32,971 bases of DNA from Desulfobacteraceae bacterium (GTDB lineage: Bacteria > Desulfobacterota > Desulfobacteria > Desulfobacterales > ETH-SRB1). The notes beneath the pieces were generated by a model. The model saw only the letters and a list, made by a program, of their open reading frames with translations, was not told the origin of the DNA and did not search any database. Both the position numbers and the translations under genes were made by a program. Below are positions 1-7,796 of the stretch, piece by piece. Every line of letters begins with the position of its first letter. Position 1 is the stretch's first letter. Location: contig JAPVVG010000266.1 in assembly GCA_028571455.1 (NCBI GenBank), forward strand, positions 1 through 32,971, read 5' to 3'.

Positions 1-552
1 TCCGTATTCTTTTGCTTCTTCACCGGACATAAAAAAATCGCGGTCCGTATCAGCGCGTATTTGCTCTATATCCTTGTTTGTGTTAAGCACCAGTATCTTA
101 TTTAGAGTTTCTTTCATACGAAGAATTTCCTTGGCCTGGATCGCAATGTCAGAGGCCTGTCCCTGGAATCCGCCCATTGGCTGGTGAATCAAAATCCTTG
201 AGTGGGGAAGGGAATATCGTTTCCCTTTTGTGCCTGCAGAAAGCAAAAGTGCGCCCATGCTGGCGGCCTGGCCAATACATACTGTGGCAATATCAGATTT
301 AATATACTGCATTGTGTCATATACAGCAAGACCTGATGTTACAACTCCGCCCGGCGAGTTAATATAAAAATTTATATCCTTGTCAGGATCTTCAGACTCA
401 AGAAACAGCAACTGGGCTATCAAAAGATTTGCAATTTCATCAACCATGGGAGAACCGAGAAAAATTATTCTGTCCTTGAGAAGCCTTGAATAAATATCAT
501 ATGCCCGTTCCCCTCTGTCACTCTGTTCTATAACCATCGGTATTAACGGCAC
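1..552 (-). CDS. clpP: ATP-dependent Clp protease proteolytic subunit (3' end outside window)
   Basis: This is the serine peptidase of the cytoplasmic Clp protease, which degrades unfolded or tagged proteins fed to it by ClpX or ClpA. The visible 184 residues cover nearly the whole protein; the last 10-25 residues lie beyond the window edge. The catalytic triad is visible: Ser98 in GQAASMGA, His123 in LIHQPMGG and Asp172 in TDRDFFMSG. The start is a GTG at 550-552, preceded on the minus strand by a good Shine-Dalgarno (GGAGA, about 6 nt spacing), giving [10 protein letters not shown], the usual ClpP N-terminus. It lies about 110 bp downstream of tig on the same strand, the common tig-clpP(-clpX) order. 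The gap between them is a repeat, so the two may no longer be tightly coupled. Family assignment is certain. Confidence 0.97.
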   Translation of the reverse strand, partial: MPLIPMVIEQSDRGERAYDIYSRLLKDRIIFLGSPMVDEIANLLIAQLLFLESEDPDKDINFYINSPGGVVTSGLAVYDTMQYIKSDIATVCIGQAASMGALLLSAGTKGKRYSLPHSRILIHQPMGGFQGQASDIAIQAKEILRMKETLNKILVLNTNKDIEQIRADTDRDFFMSGEEAKEYG

Positions 553-570
553 GAATAATCTCCTTTCAAT

Positions 571-664
571 ATTCAGGTTGTTTAGGCTGTAGGCTGTTAG
601 TTATAAGCTGAAAGCCTAACAGTCTACAGCCTAACAGTCTACAGCCTATCTACCTGAGTAGTTA
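571..664. repeat. Class A word-palindrome between tig and clpP
   Basis: Plus-strand text reads as copies of TTTAGGCTGTAGGCTGTTAG followed by the complementary words AACAGTCTACAGCCTAACAG, so the region can fold on itself. The end next to tig is CCTATCTACCTGAGTAGTTA, and the tig stop codon (662-664) lies inside it. The stretch ATTCAGGTTGTTTAGGCTGT at its other end recurs near 29042-29061. This is a dispersed intergenic repeat. No transposase or coding potential is seen. Confidence 0.85.
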
Positions 665-1978
665 TGATTTTTTCTGTTGAGTTTCAGGTCCAACATTTTC
701 AATAATACTATTTTCAATAATAAGCTTGATTGATTTTTTTTCAAGGACTGTATTTTTAAATAATTCCAGATTCTCCTTGTTTTGTTTATAAAAGCTGCTT
801 ATTTCTTCAAGCGGTTTATTAAAGGCTTTAGACATCTCCTTGAAACCATTATCAATTTCTTCATCAGAAAGAGTCAGCTTTTCCTGCTCGATCAGCTTGT
901 TTAATATTAAATGACGCTTAACCTGTTTTATTGCCGTATCCCGATATTTTTCTGAAAGATTTTCTTTTGAAAGGCCCAGGTCTTCCATGGATGTGTTGCT
1001 GTGAGCAAAAGACCTTTCAATGTCTGCAATGATGCCGTTTAGCTCATATTCAACCATTATATCCGGCACCTCAAAGTCCTTTTTCGCTATTAATGCCGTA
1101 AAGATTTGTTCGTTAAGCTCTTGCTCGGTTTTTTTCTCATAACCCTGCCGCAGGTTATCAGAAATTGCATTTTTCAACTGATCTAATGTTTCATATTTAC
1201 CGAGATCCTTAGCAAAATCATCATCGATTTCCGGGAGCACCTCTTCTCTGATTTCATTGAGTTTAACGTGAAAGGTTATATCAAGGTTAGCCAGTTTCTT
1301 GTTAAAATAGTCTTCAGGAAAATGTATATTTATTTCCTTGCTTTCATCCGGATTCATGCCGATCAGTTGTTCATCGAACTCCTCGAAAATTTTACCATTG
1401 CCAACCTTTAATGTAAAGTTTTCCGTCTTTTCAGTTTCGGCAAATGGTTTTCCGTCTTTAAAACCTTCATAATCTATGAGGGCAAAATCCCCTTTTTGAA
1501 CCGGCCTAACCTCTTCGACAGTCTTTTGCTGAGCCAGGTTCTTTTGCAGTATCTTGAGTTGCGCAGACATTTCTTCATCACTTACCATGTACAGATTTTT
1601 TTTGAGTTTTAACCCTTTAAAGTCGAGTTCATCAATTTCGGGTTCTACTTCGACTATTACATCATATTTATAAGGCTCTTTTGCATCAAGTCCAGGAGAA
1701 TCAATTTTCGGGGTTCCAATAACCTTAAGATCCTTTTCCCTGATTGCGTTAATTAATGAGTCCTGAAGCAATCTGGATGATACATCGGAATGCACATTTT
1801 TTTTAAATAATCTTTCCAGAACCGAGCGGGGCGCCTTACCGGGACGGTAACCTTTTATCTTTGCGGTTTTTTTGAGGTTTTTATACGCCTCGTCCAATTT
1901 CTGGACAACCACATCGTTTGAGATTTCAATATGAAGTTTCTTTTTTACACTGTTAAGATTTTCTACTGTAACTTGCAT
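662..1978 (-). CDS. tig: Trigger factor, ribosome-associated chaperone
   Basis: Trigger factor binds the ribosome exit tunnel next to L23 and shields nascent chains; it also has peptidyl-prolyl isomerase activity. The 438-residue length is normal. The N-terminal ribosome-binding domain carries the signature loop GYRPGKAP at residues 43-50. An FKBP-type domain follows at about 160-250 (GDFALIDYEG and later motifs), then a long helical C-terminal chaperone domain. The start MQVTVENLNS is typical of the family. It is the first gene of a tig-clpP pair on the minus strand. Its stop codon TAA (minus strand, 664-662) is part of a repeat terminus, so its last residues (QQKKS) may have been reshaped by that element. 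Identification is firm. Confidence 0.97.
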   Translation of the reverse strand: MQVTVENLNSVKKKLHIEISNDVVVQKLDEAYKNLKKTAKIKGYRPGKAPRSVLERLFKKNVHSDVSSRLLQDSLINAIREKDLKVIGTPKIDSPGLDAKEPYKYDVIVEVEPEIDELDFKGLKLKKNLYMVSDEEMSAQLKILQKNLAQQKTVEEVRPVQKGDFALIDYEGFKDGKPFAETEKTENFTLKVGNGKIFEEFDEQLIGMNPDESKEINIHFPEDYFNKKLANLDITFHVKLNEIREEVLPEIDDDFAKDLGKYETLDQLKNAISDNLRQGYEKKTEQELNEQIFTALIAKKDFEVPDIMVEYELNGIIADIERSFAHSNTSMEDLGLSKENLSEKYRDTAIKQVKRHLILNKLIEQEKLTLSDEEIDNGFKEMSKAFNKPLEEISSFYKQNKENLELFKNTVLEKKSIKLIIENSIIENVGPETQQKKS

Positions 1979-2002
1979 AATCTTCCTTTTTCGTTAGTTA
2001 AC

Positions 2003-2150
2003 TAGTCCATAAATGGAATTTATGTTTTAAGCGGTTAGCTTTTAGCTTTTAGCTAAAGAACTCATTTAATTAAGTAGTTAAGCTAACAGCTAATCGCTAA
2101 AGGCTAATAGCTCCATCCAGAAATTTTGTATTTATGGATGGACACTAACT
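2003..2150. repeat. Class B word-palindrome upstream of tig
   Basis: The core at 2031-2112 reiterates GGTTAGCTTTTAGCTTTTAG and then its complement-like words (GCTAACAGCTAATCGCTAAA). The core is bracketed by an outer imperfect inverted repeat: AGTCCATAAAT near 2005-2015 and ATTTATGGATGGACACTAAC near 2130-2149. It fills the gap between the tig start and tRNA-Leu, so it may form part of the tig leader. No gene is seen here. Confidence 0.75.
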
Positions 2151-2190
2151 ATCAAAAATTATATTCGATTTCCAGGCAATTATTTTTAAC

Positions 2191-2277
2191 TGGTGCGAGA
2201 GGAGAGACTTGAACTCCCACTCTGTTTCCAGAACTGGATCCTAAGTCCAGTGCGTCTACCAGTTCCGCCACTCTCGC
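2191..2277 (-). tRNA. tRNA-Leu (anticodon UAG)
   Basis: The minus strand folds as a class II tRNA: acceptor 5' strand GCGAGAG pairs with CTCTCGC, followed by A and an encoded CCA. The anticodon stem CTGGA/TCCAG encloses the loop CTTAGGA, giving anticodon UAG, which reads CUN leucine codons. A short variable arm (TCTGGAAACAGA) follows, as expected for leucine. The T-arm GGGAGTTCAAGTCTCTC contains the standard TTCAA. Confidence 0.97.
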
Positions 2278-2410
2278 GGGTTGCGATTATTTCATTTTTT
2301 TATAGATTAAAGCCGGTTGCAAAATCCTTGATTTAATAATATATATAAAATTAAAAATTTATTATCAAACAATATATGTGTCAAGGCAAAATTGATGCGC
2401 TTATCTTCTT

Positions 2411-3166
2411 ATGTTTAATATAACTACACCAAATCGGATGAAACGGTTCTTCGCATTAATAATCTGTTTGTTAATGTCTGCGTGCTTTATAACGACCAAT
2501 GGACATGCAGAGCTTAATTTATTTAACGGCAAGAAGATTGTTGCTTTAGACCCAGGACATGGGGGGCACGATAAAGGCGCTCAGGGAGCGGATGGAACAT
2601 ATGAAAAGACAATAACCTTAAACCTTTCCCGGATGATTGCAGCCGAACTCGAGAATAAATACAGGCCGGTTTTAACAAGGACTGGTGATTACAGGCTTGA
2701 TATACCGGATAGAACTGCCGTTGCAAACCATCTTGAAGCAGACCTGTTTGTCAGCATACATATTGGTGGAAGTTTTCTTCATAAAGCAAGCGGAATAACC
2801 GTATATTATTTTAAAGAAATGTTGAGTCCTGATATGACTTTTAAAAGCGCAACATCAAAGACTTATAATTCAGACAACGAGCGGACAACCTGGGATAATA
2901 TTCAAAAAAGGCATATAAAGAGAAGCAGGGCTTTGGCTAAATCAATGCAAACTCAGATTAATAACAGGATAAAATATATGGAAACCAGGATAGAAGGCGC
3001 GCCGCTTGTAGTGCTGTCAGGCGCGGATACGCCTGCTATACTTATTGAAATCGGATACATAAGCAACCCTGGCGAAGAGAAAAAGCTGTGTGACACACGG
3101 ATCCTGTCCGAATTTGCAAAAGTAATAAGCAAGGCAATAGACAATTTTTTGTCACAAAAAAATTGA
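2411..3166 (+). CDS. N-acetylmuramoyl-L-alanine amidase (Amidase_3 type), exported
   Basis: This is a zinc amidase of the AmiC/CwlD family that cleaves the amide bond between N-acetylmuramate and the stem peptide of peptidoglycan, acting in the periplasm during septum splitting or wall turnover. Residues 1-33 form a Sec signal peptide: a basic start, the hydrophobic core FFALIICLLMSACFI, and cleavage near GHA. The catalytic domain spans about 41-250. Likely Zn ligands are His50 (DPGHGG), Glu65 and His117 (SIHIGG), with catalytic Glu213 (LIEIGYISN). The usual SIHAN motif reads SIHIG here, a small oddity. No extra AMIN or peptidoglycan-binding domain is present. Met10 (2438) is an alternative start; neither site has a strong Shine-Dalgarno. 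It stands alone between two tRNA genes. Confidence 0.92.
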   Translation: MFNITTPNRMKRFFALIICLLMSACFITTNGHAELNLFNGKKIVALDPGHGGHDKGAQGADGTYEKTITLNLSRMIAAELENKYRPVLTRTGDYRLDIPDRTAVANHLEADLFVSIHIGGSFLHKASGITVYYFKEMLSPDMTFKSATSKTYNSDNERTTWDNIQKRHIKRSRALAKSMQTQINNRIKYMETRIEGAPLVVLSGADTPAILIEIGYISNPGEEKKLCDTRILSEFAKVISKAIDNFLSQKN

Positions 3167-3218
3167 TAATTATAAATTGCGCGAATAAATAAAGCATGAT
3201 AGAAAACCGATCTATTAT

Positions 3219-3449
<231 letters not shown>

Positions 3450-3480
3450 TCAAGGTCTCGAAACTTGAATAAAATATTTA

Positions 3481-3532
3481 TTGACAATATGAACGGGAGT
3501 GATTATTTTCAATTGTTTTGAGTATATTCTCA
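3481..3532 (+). promoter_or_regulatory. Sigma-70-like promoter and possible operator for DUF134 gene
   Basis: A perfect -35 hexamer TTGACA (3481-3486) is followed, after exactly 17 bp, by TATTTT (3504-3509). Just downstream lies the near-perfect palindrome TGAGTATATTCTCA (3519-3532), 10 bp before the start region of the DUF134 gene. A DNA-binding regulator with a palindrome at its own promoter suggests autoregulation; that part is inference. Confidence 0.55.
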
Positions 3533-3545
3533 TAATGGAGATATG

Positions 3546-3974
3546 ATGGTTAGACCACGAAAGAATCGTATAGTAGCTTTTGATCCAGATGTAAGCTACT
3601 TTAAACCAAGAGGCATTCCCATGATTGACCTGCAGGAAGCGCATCTCACTGTTGATGAATGTGAAGCCATAAGGTTAGCTGACCTTCTTAATATGTCATA
3701 CGAGGAGGCCGGTGAACAGATGGGGGTATCCAGAGCGACATTCGGAAGGATTGTTCAGCGGGCAAGAAGCAGGGTCGCAGACGCCATTATTAATGGAAAG
3801 GCAATAAATATCGATGGCGGGAATTACAGTGTAATCAACGAAAAGCGAATATTTATGTGCCGCAAATGCAATAATACGTGGGAGGAACCATGTGGAACTG
3901 GAAGACCCAAAAATTGTCCATCATGCAGCCACGAACAATTTTATCGGATTTGGGGAAAAATGGATGACACATAA
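3546..3974 (+). CDS. DUF134-family DNA-binding regulator with C-terminal zinc ribbon
   Basis: Small HTH protein of the DUF134 family, found in anaerobes beside NifX/Mrp (orange-protein type) genes. The N-terminus reads VRPRKNR, matching the usual MPRPRK start. The sigma-4-like HTH lies at about residues 36-80, including YEEAGEQMGVSRATFGRIVQ. A C-terminal zinc ribbon is formed by CRKC and CPSC (Cys106, 109, 125 and 128, counting from the upstream Met). Tandem ATGs occur at 3543 and 3546. The second is preferred because GGAG (3537-3540) is then 5 nt away and it gives the family N-terminus. It heads the cofactor cluster and has its own promoter, so it probably controls it. The zinc ribbon could make it redox- or metal-responsive (inference). 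Confidence 0.88.
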   Translation: MVRPRKNRIVAFDPDVSYFKPRGIPMIDLQEAHLTVDECEAIRLADLLNMSYEEAGEQMGVSRATFGRIVQRARSRVADAIINGKAINIDGGNYSVINEKRIFMCRKCNNTWEEPCGTGRPKNCPSCSHEQFYRIWGKMDDT

Positions 3975-3995
3975 TACCTGATGAATTCGACTTTT

Positions 3996-4077
3996 CTGTC
4001 ACTCCGGCGAAGGCGGGGGTCCACAACTATCTGATCCGCCTCCGGCGGACTGGATTCCCGCCTTCGCGGGAATGACA
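3996..4077. repeat. REP-like palindromic element
   Basis: Outer arms TGTCACTCCGGCGAAGGCGG and CCGCCTTCGCGGGAATGACA are imperfect inverted repeats. Between them is a small hairpin TCCGCCTCCGGCGGA. This is the widespread 'CCCGCCTTCGCGGGAATGAC' kind of bacterial intergenic palindrome, here between the DUF134 regulator and NifX-1. It may act as an mRNA-stabilising or attenuating stem; it lacks a T-run typical of an intrinsic terminator. Confidence 0.85.
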
Positions 4078-4135
4078 AAAGCTGGTGTTTTTTCGACTTT
4101 TTAGGAGTTTATTGATATGGAGGTAGTTTGTTATT

Positions 4136-4498
4136 ATGAAAATTGCTATTACATCAACAGGGAAAAATTTATCGTCAGACATGGATCCGCGCTTTGGAAG
4201 AGCAGCATATTTTATTATCGTTGATCCAGAAACCATGGAATATAATGTTGTAGAAAACAGCCAGAATCTGAATCTTCCTCAGGGCGCAGGGATACAGGCT
4301 GGCAAGACTGTAGTAGACAGCAAAGCAGAAGTATTAGTTACAGGCAATTGCGGCCCAAAAGCATTTCAGGTATTGCAAAGCGCAGGCATAAAGATCCTAA
4401 TCGGCGCTAAGGGGCTGGTTAGTGATGCAATTGCACAATATGAAAACAAAGAATTAGAAATCATCCGGGATGCTAATGTAGAAGGTCATTGGGTATAG
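4136..4498 (+). CDS. NifX/NifB-C-terminal-like (dinitrogenase FeMo-cofactor) domain protein 1
   Basis: This 120-residue protein is a stand-alone NifX-fold domain (Pfam dinitrogenase iron-molybdenum cofactor family), the fold that carries FeMo-co precursors in nitrogenase assembly and the Mo-S-Cu cluster of the Desulfovibrio orange protein. Typical motifs are visible: MKIAITSTG start, RFGRAAYFIIVD, GAGIQAGKTVV and VTGNCGPKAFQVL with the conserved Cys of NCGP. No other domain is present. A GGAGG lies about 12 nt before the ATG. It is followed after 22 bp by mrp, the same pairing as in ORP operons. There are no nif structural genes in view, so nitrogen fixation is not implied. The carried metal cluster is unknown. 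Confidence 0.9.
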   Translation: MKIAITSTGKNLSSDMDPRFGRAAYFIIVDPETMEYNVVENSQNLNLPQGAGIQAGKTVVDSKAEVLVTGNCGPKAFQVLQSAGIKILIGAKGLVSDAIAQYENKELEIIRDANVEGHWV

Positions 4499-4520
4499 TC
4501 GATAATATAGGAGAGGTATA

Positions 4521-5363
4521 ATGGTTACACATGATAAAGCAAGCCGTAGCACGGCTGAAAAGGAAAAAGAAAAAACTGAGCAAGATGTTCTGGTAGAGAT
4601 ATCTCTAAACAAAATAAAAAATAAGTTTATTGTTATGAGCGGCAAAGGGGGGGTTGGCAAGACAAGTGTGTCTGTTAATCTTTCCATAGCCCTTGCCAAC
4701 AAAGGTTATAAGGTTGGGATTATGGATGTTGATCTGCATGGTCCTGATGTCCCTAGAATGCTCGGGCTTAAAGGAATGTTAAGTTTGAGTCCAACTCAAA
4801 GGCTGATGCCGATGAGCTCTATAGAAAATTTGCATGCGGTTTCCATCGAATCCCTTACACAAGACAAGGATGCTGCGATAATATGGAGAGGTCCGCTCAA
4901 ACATGGTGCGATCAGACAATTTATCTCCGATATTGAATGGGGCGAGCTTGATTTTTTGATTATCGATTCTCCTCCAGGAACAGGTGACGAGCCTCTTACC
5001 GTTGCCCAAACCATTAAAGATGCAAAGGCAATTATAGTGACCACACCGCAGGAGGTGGCTCTTGCCGACATCAGGAAATCGATCAATTTCTGCAAAACCG
5101 TAAAAATGGAAATCTTTGGTCTTATAGAGAATATGAGTGGTTTTACATGCCCTAATTGCGGTGAAAAGATTGATCTGTTCGGAAGCGGCGGCGGGGAAAA
5201 AACAGCCAAAACAGCAGGAATAACCTTTCTTGGTAAAATTCCCTTTGATCTTAATGTAGTGTCATGTGGTGATACAGGCGTTTCTTTTCAGGAAAAATAT
5301 AAAGATTCTCCGGTAACAAAGGCATTTGCCGATATTGCCGAAAGAATGTCAAAATTAGTGTAA
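4521..5363 (+). CDS. mrp: Mrp/NBP35-type P-loop Fe-S carrier ATPase
   Basis: Cytoplasmic ATPase of the Mrp/ApbC/Nbp35 group that binds a [4Fe-4S] cluster between subunits and hands it to target proteins. The deviant Walker A motif GKGGVGKTSVSVN lies near residue 40, followed by MDVDLHGPDVPRMLG and the Walker B-like IIDSPPGTGDEPLT. The paired cysteines of the bridging cluster are in FTCPNCGEKIDLFG near residue 210. A charged N-terminal extension of about 30 residues precedes the P-loop. The 280-residue length is normal. The start has AGGAGAGG at good spacing. It follows NifX-1 closely, as in the orange-protein cluster where Mrp and a NifX-fold protein are partners. Function within this operon is inferred. 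Confidence 0.93.
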   Translation: MVTHDKASRSTAEKEKEKTEQDVLVEISLNKIKNKFIVMSGKGGVGKTSVSVNLSIALANKGYKVGIMDVDLHGPDVPRMLGLKGMLSLSPTQRLMPMSSIENLHAVSIESLTQDKDAAIIWRGPLKHGAIRQFISDIEWGELDFLIIDSPPGTGDEPLTVAQTIKDAKAIIVTTPQEVALADIRKSINFCKTVKMEIFGLIENMSGFTCPNCGEKIDLFGSGGGEKTAKTAGITFLGKIPFDLNVVSCGDTGVSFQEKYKDSPVTKAFADIAERMSKLV

Positions 5364-5369
5364 AAAACG

Positions 5370-5540
5370 TAACTACTCAGGTGGATAGGCTAAAGGCTGA
5401 AGGCTTTTAGGGAAAAGAGTCATAAAACTCAATAATAGCCTAACTATTAGCTTAAAAAATCAAACAGATAATCCGCCAAAGGGCTCTGGCGGACTAAGAG
5501 CTAATTCGCCAACGTACTCTGGCGGACTAATAGCTTTTTT
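5370..5540. repeat. Class A terminus plus class B words with nested GGCGGA hairpins
   Basis: Begins TAACTACTCAGGTGGATAGG six nucleotides after the mrp stop codon, continues with AGGCTGAAGGCTTTTAG words and later CTAACTATTAGC and GAGCTAATTCGCC words. Two hairpins of the form TCCGCCAAAG...CTGGCGGAC interrupt the words (about 5471-5493 and 5505-5528), apparently a second element inserted into the first. It fills the gap between mrp and NifX-2. Confidence 0.8.
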
Positions 5541-5572
5541 ACGAATTCATCAAAATTTGGAGGATTATTAAT

Positions 5573-5905
5573 ATGAAATTTGCGATACCGTTGGCCGAAG
5601 GAAAACTCACAGCTCATTTTGGGCATTGTGAGGAATTTGCGATTATCGAAGTTGAGAATGATCAGATCAAGAATAAAGAGATTCTCGTTCCCCCACTCCA
5701 CGAGCCTGGGGCGCTTCCGAGATGGCTTCATGAAATAGGCGCAAATGTGATTATTGCCAGTGGAATGGGACAGAGAGCGATTGATCTTTTCAGTCAGAAC
5801 AGCATTAGCGTGGTTATCGGCGCGCCTTCTCTGGAGCCTGAAGGACTGGTTACGAGTTATATTGATGCTACTCTTGCAACCGGTGATAACCTCTGCGACC
5901 ATTAA
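5573..5905 (+). CDS. NifX-like domain protein 2
   Basis: A second stand-alone NifX-fold protein (110 residues) of the dinitrogenase FeMo-cofactor family. It begins MKFAIPLAEGKLTAHFGHCE, with the family's His/Cys motif HFGHCEEF near residue 15-22, and has IIASGMGQRAIDLFSQ in place of the NCGP segment seen in NifX-1 and NifX-3. This branch often sits next to Mrp proteins in anaerobes. GGAGG lies about 10 nt before the ATG. The gene is flanked on both sides by class B repeats but keeps the direction and theme of its neighbours. The HFGHC motif suggests metal or cluster binding; the bound cofactor cannot be told from sequence. Confidence 0.88.
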   Translation: MKFAIPLAEGKLTAHFGHCEEFAIIEVENDQIKNKEILVPPLHEPGALPRWLHEIGANVIIASGMGQRAIDLFSQNSISVVIGAPSLEPEGLVTSYIDATLATGDNLCDH

Positions 5906-5914
5906 ACCTAAAAT

Positions 5915-6076
5915 GAGCGATTAGCCATTAGCTTTTAGCAGTTAGCACAATAATTTCAATATATTGCTAAAGGTCAATCCGCCAGAGCCCGTTGGCGGAG
6001 GTGAAAATCGAATCGCTGGTAACTACCCGAAATAATAAGAGCTAACCGCTAATTGCTAACAGCTAATCGCTTAACG
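5915..6076. repeat. Class B word-palindrome with nested GGCGGA hairpin
   Basis: The left arm repeats GATTAGCCATTAGCTTTTAG; the right arm reads AGCTAACCGCTAATTGCTAA and AGCTAATCGC, its approximate complement. The centre holds the hairpin ATCCGCCAGAG...GTTGGCGGA (about 5974-6000), like those at 5471, 5505, 20150 and 26640. It lies between NifX-2 and the radical SAM gene. Nothing coding is seen. Confidence 0.8.
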
Positions 6077-6112
6077 TAGGTTAGAGGGAATTTCAGGAAG
6101 GAAAACTGATAG

Positions 6113-7069
6113 ATGAAAGACTATAAATATCTGTTTGGCCCAGTGCCTTCCCGTCGATTCGGGCGGTCTCTTGGTGTTGATCTGAATCCTTACAAGACAT
6201 GCAGTCTGGATTGTGTGTTTTGCCAGTTAGGACGAACCACTCAAAGAACTGTGACCAGGCAAGAATATGTCCCGACAGATATGGTATTATCCGAACTGAA
6301 AGACTGGCTAAAAACAGATGGCAGAGCAGACTATATTACCCTTTCCGGCTCAGGGGAGCCTACATTGCATTCCGGCTTCGGGAAAATACTTGAGTTCATA
6401 CGCTCAAAAAGCACAATTTCTGCCGCACTCTTGACTAATGGCACGATGTTAGACCTTCAGGAAGTGCGTGATGCGGCATCTCTTGCCAACGTTGTAAAGG
6501 TTTCTCTAAGCGCCTGGGACCAGGCTTCCTATGGATGGGTGAACCGCCCTCATCCACAGTTGCTGTTCGATCACCTGGTCGAAGGGCAGAAGGTTTTCCG
6601 TGCGGAATTCAAGGGACAGCTATGGATGGAGGTCTTTCTGATGGGAGGGATCAACTCGATGCCTGCCGATGTCCGCAAGATCGCGACTTTTGCAAAGGAA
6701 ATCGGTCCGGATCGCATCCATCTCAATACCGCTGTTCGTCCTCCGGCGGAGGATTTTGCCACGGCCCTGTCCAGGGAACGTATGGAGGCGCTGATCCATC
6801 TGTTTCACCCGACAGCAGAGGTTATTGCGGAGTTCAGGGCGAAGCATGCAAACCATATACAGATAAACCAGGAAACAATTTTTTCCATGTTGCAACGACG
6901 GCCGTGTACAGCAAATCAGGTTGCGGACATATTCGGTATGCATCTCAACGAGGTGTCAAAATATCTTGGCAATCTTATGCGTACTGATCAGATCCGCACG
7001 GAACGTAAAAATACTACTGTGTATTACGCAGCCAAAAACAGGAAAAACAAACCACTAAATAGGAGGTAA
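6113..7069 (+). CDS. Radical SAM protein with C-terminal winged-helix domain
   Basis: A 318-residue radical SAM enzyme. Cys30, Cys34 and Cys37 in CSLDCVFC form the canonical CxxxCxxC that binds the catalytic [4Fe-4S] cluster. TLSGSGEPTLH around residue 80-90 is the SAM-contacting GE-type motif. The N-terminus FGPVPSRRFGRSLGVD is typical of the COG0731-related group. The last 65 residues form a winged helix (RRPCTANQVADIFGMHLNEV then KYLGNLMRTDQIRTE), suggesting nucleic-acid binding or a regulatory role. The stop codon overlaps the Shine-Dalgarno of NifX-3, so the two are translationally linked. This placement between NifX-fold proteins is reminiscent of NifB, the radical SAM enzyme with a NifX domain. 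A role in maturing a metal-sulfur cofactor is plausible but inferred; the substrate is unknown. Confidence 0.88.
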   Translation: MKDYKYLFGPVPSRRFGRSLGVDLNPYKTCSLDCVFCQLGRTTQRTVTRQEYVPTDMVLSELKDWLKTDGRADYITLSGSGEPTLHSGFGKILEFIRSKSTISAALLTNGTMLDLQEVRDAASLANVVKVSLSAWDQASYGWVNRPHPQLLFDHLVEGQKVFRAEFKGQLWMEVFLMGGINSMPADVRKIATFAKEIGPDRIHLNTAVRPPAEDFATALSRERMEALIHLFHPTAEVIAEFRAKHANHIQINQETIFSMLQRRPCTANQVADIFGMHLNEVSKYLGNLMRTDQIRTERKNTTVYYAAKNRKNKPLNRR

Positions 7070-7074
7070 GTAAT

Positions 7075-7719
7075 ATGAAAATAGCAGTCACATCTACAGG
7101 CCCCACACTTGATGATATGATGGAGGCGCGTTTCGGACGGTGCGCCTACTTCCTGATTATCGATTTGGATACCATGGAATTTGAAGCGTTTGAAAACCCA
7201 AATATTGCTTTAGGCGGAGGGGCAGGGATCCAATCTGCCCAGCTCATGGCGGATAAAGGCGTATCAACGGTTTTGACCGGAAACTGCGGCCCCAACGCAT
7301 TTCAAACTTTTAGCGCGGCTAACATACAGGTGATAACAGAAGTGAGCGGACAGGTGCGTCAGGCTGTTGAGCAATACAAATCCGGCGCTTTAGCCAGCAC
7401 CACCACTCCAAATGTGCAAAGTCAGTTTGGAATGGGCATGGGAGGCGGTATGGGTACGGGGCGTGGAATGGGCATGGGTGGCGGTAGAGGCATGGGAGGC
7501 GGTGGCGGTAGAGGCATGGGAGGCGGTGGCGGTAGAGGCATGGGAGGCGGTGGCGGAATGGGCATGGGAGGCGGAATGGGAGCCTCAGCATGGCCCGGTT
7601 CAGGTCAGCCAGAACCCACTGCGTTATCAGAAGAGAAGAGCCTGAAAGAGCAGGTAAATGAATTGCGTAAGCAGATTGAAACCCTTCAATCAAGCATCAA
7701 TGCCTTAGGAAAAAAATAA
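7075..7719 (+). CDS. NifX-like domain protein 3 with Gly/Met-rich tail and coiled coil
   Basis: Residues 1-110 are a NifX-fold domain close to NifX-1 (MKIAVTSTGP, RFGRCAYFLIID, LTGNCGPNAFQTF). Residues 119-170 are an unusual Gly/Met/Arg-rich segment made of GMGGGGGR units. Residues 185-214 (SLKEQVNELRKQIETLQSSI) look like a short coiled coil, suggesting oligomerisation. Met-rich linkers often bind soft metals such as Cu(I), which would fit an orange-protein-like Mo-S-Cu carrier, but this is inference. The tail resembles the Gly-rich and coiled-coil layout of the DUF5320 protein at 14223-14630. AGGAGG precedes the ATG. The gene sits 5 bp after the radical SAM gene. Length is nearly twice that of a plain NifX-like protein because of the tail. 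Confidence 0.88.
   Translation: MKIAVTSTGPTLDDMMEARFGRCAYFLIIDLDTMEFEAFENPNIALGGGAGIQSAQLMADKGVSTVLTGNCGPNAFQTFSAANIQVITEVSGQVRQAVEQYKSGALASTTTPNVQSQFGMGMGGGMGTGRGMGMGGGRGMGGGGGRGMGGGGGRGMGGGGGMGMGGGMGASAWPGSGQPEPTALSEEKSLKEQVNELRKQIETLQSSINALGKK
7492..7563 (+). repeat. In-frame 24-bp tandem repeat inside NifX-3
   Basis: Units starting at 7492, 7516 and 7540 encode Met-Gly5-Arg-Gly; the third diverges at its end. Shorter related units lie upstream (7432-7491). Such in-frame tandem repeats change length by slippage, so the tail is probably variable between strains. Confidence 0.85.
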
Positions 7720-7796
7720 GTAATAGCCCTTCTTTGTGCCTGGTGGCTGAACTATTAGGGGGAATGTAGAATTTTACAAATGACGAGGAGCAGATA

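Noticed and set aside
7319-7693. Minus-strand ORF with repeated RHRLPCLY units opposite NifX-3
   Set aside because: It is the antisense reading of the Gly/Met tandem repeat; the plus-strand gene has the family domain and ribosome-binding site.
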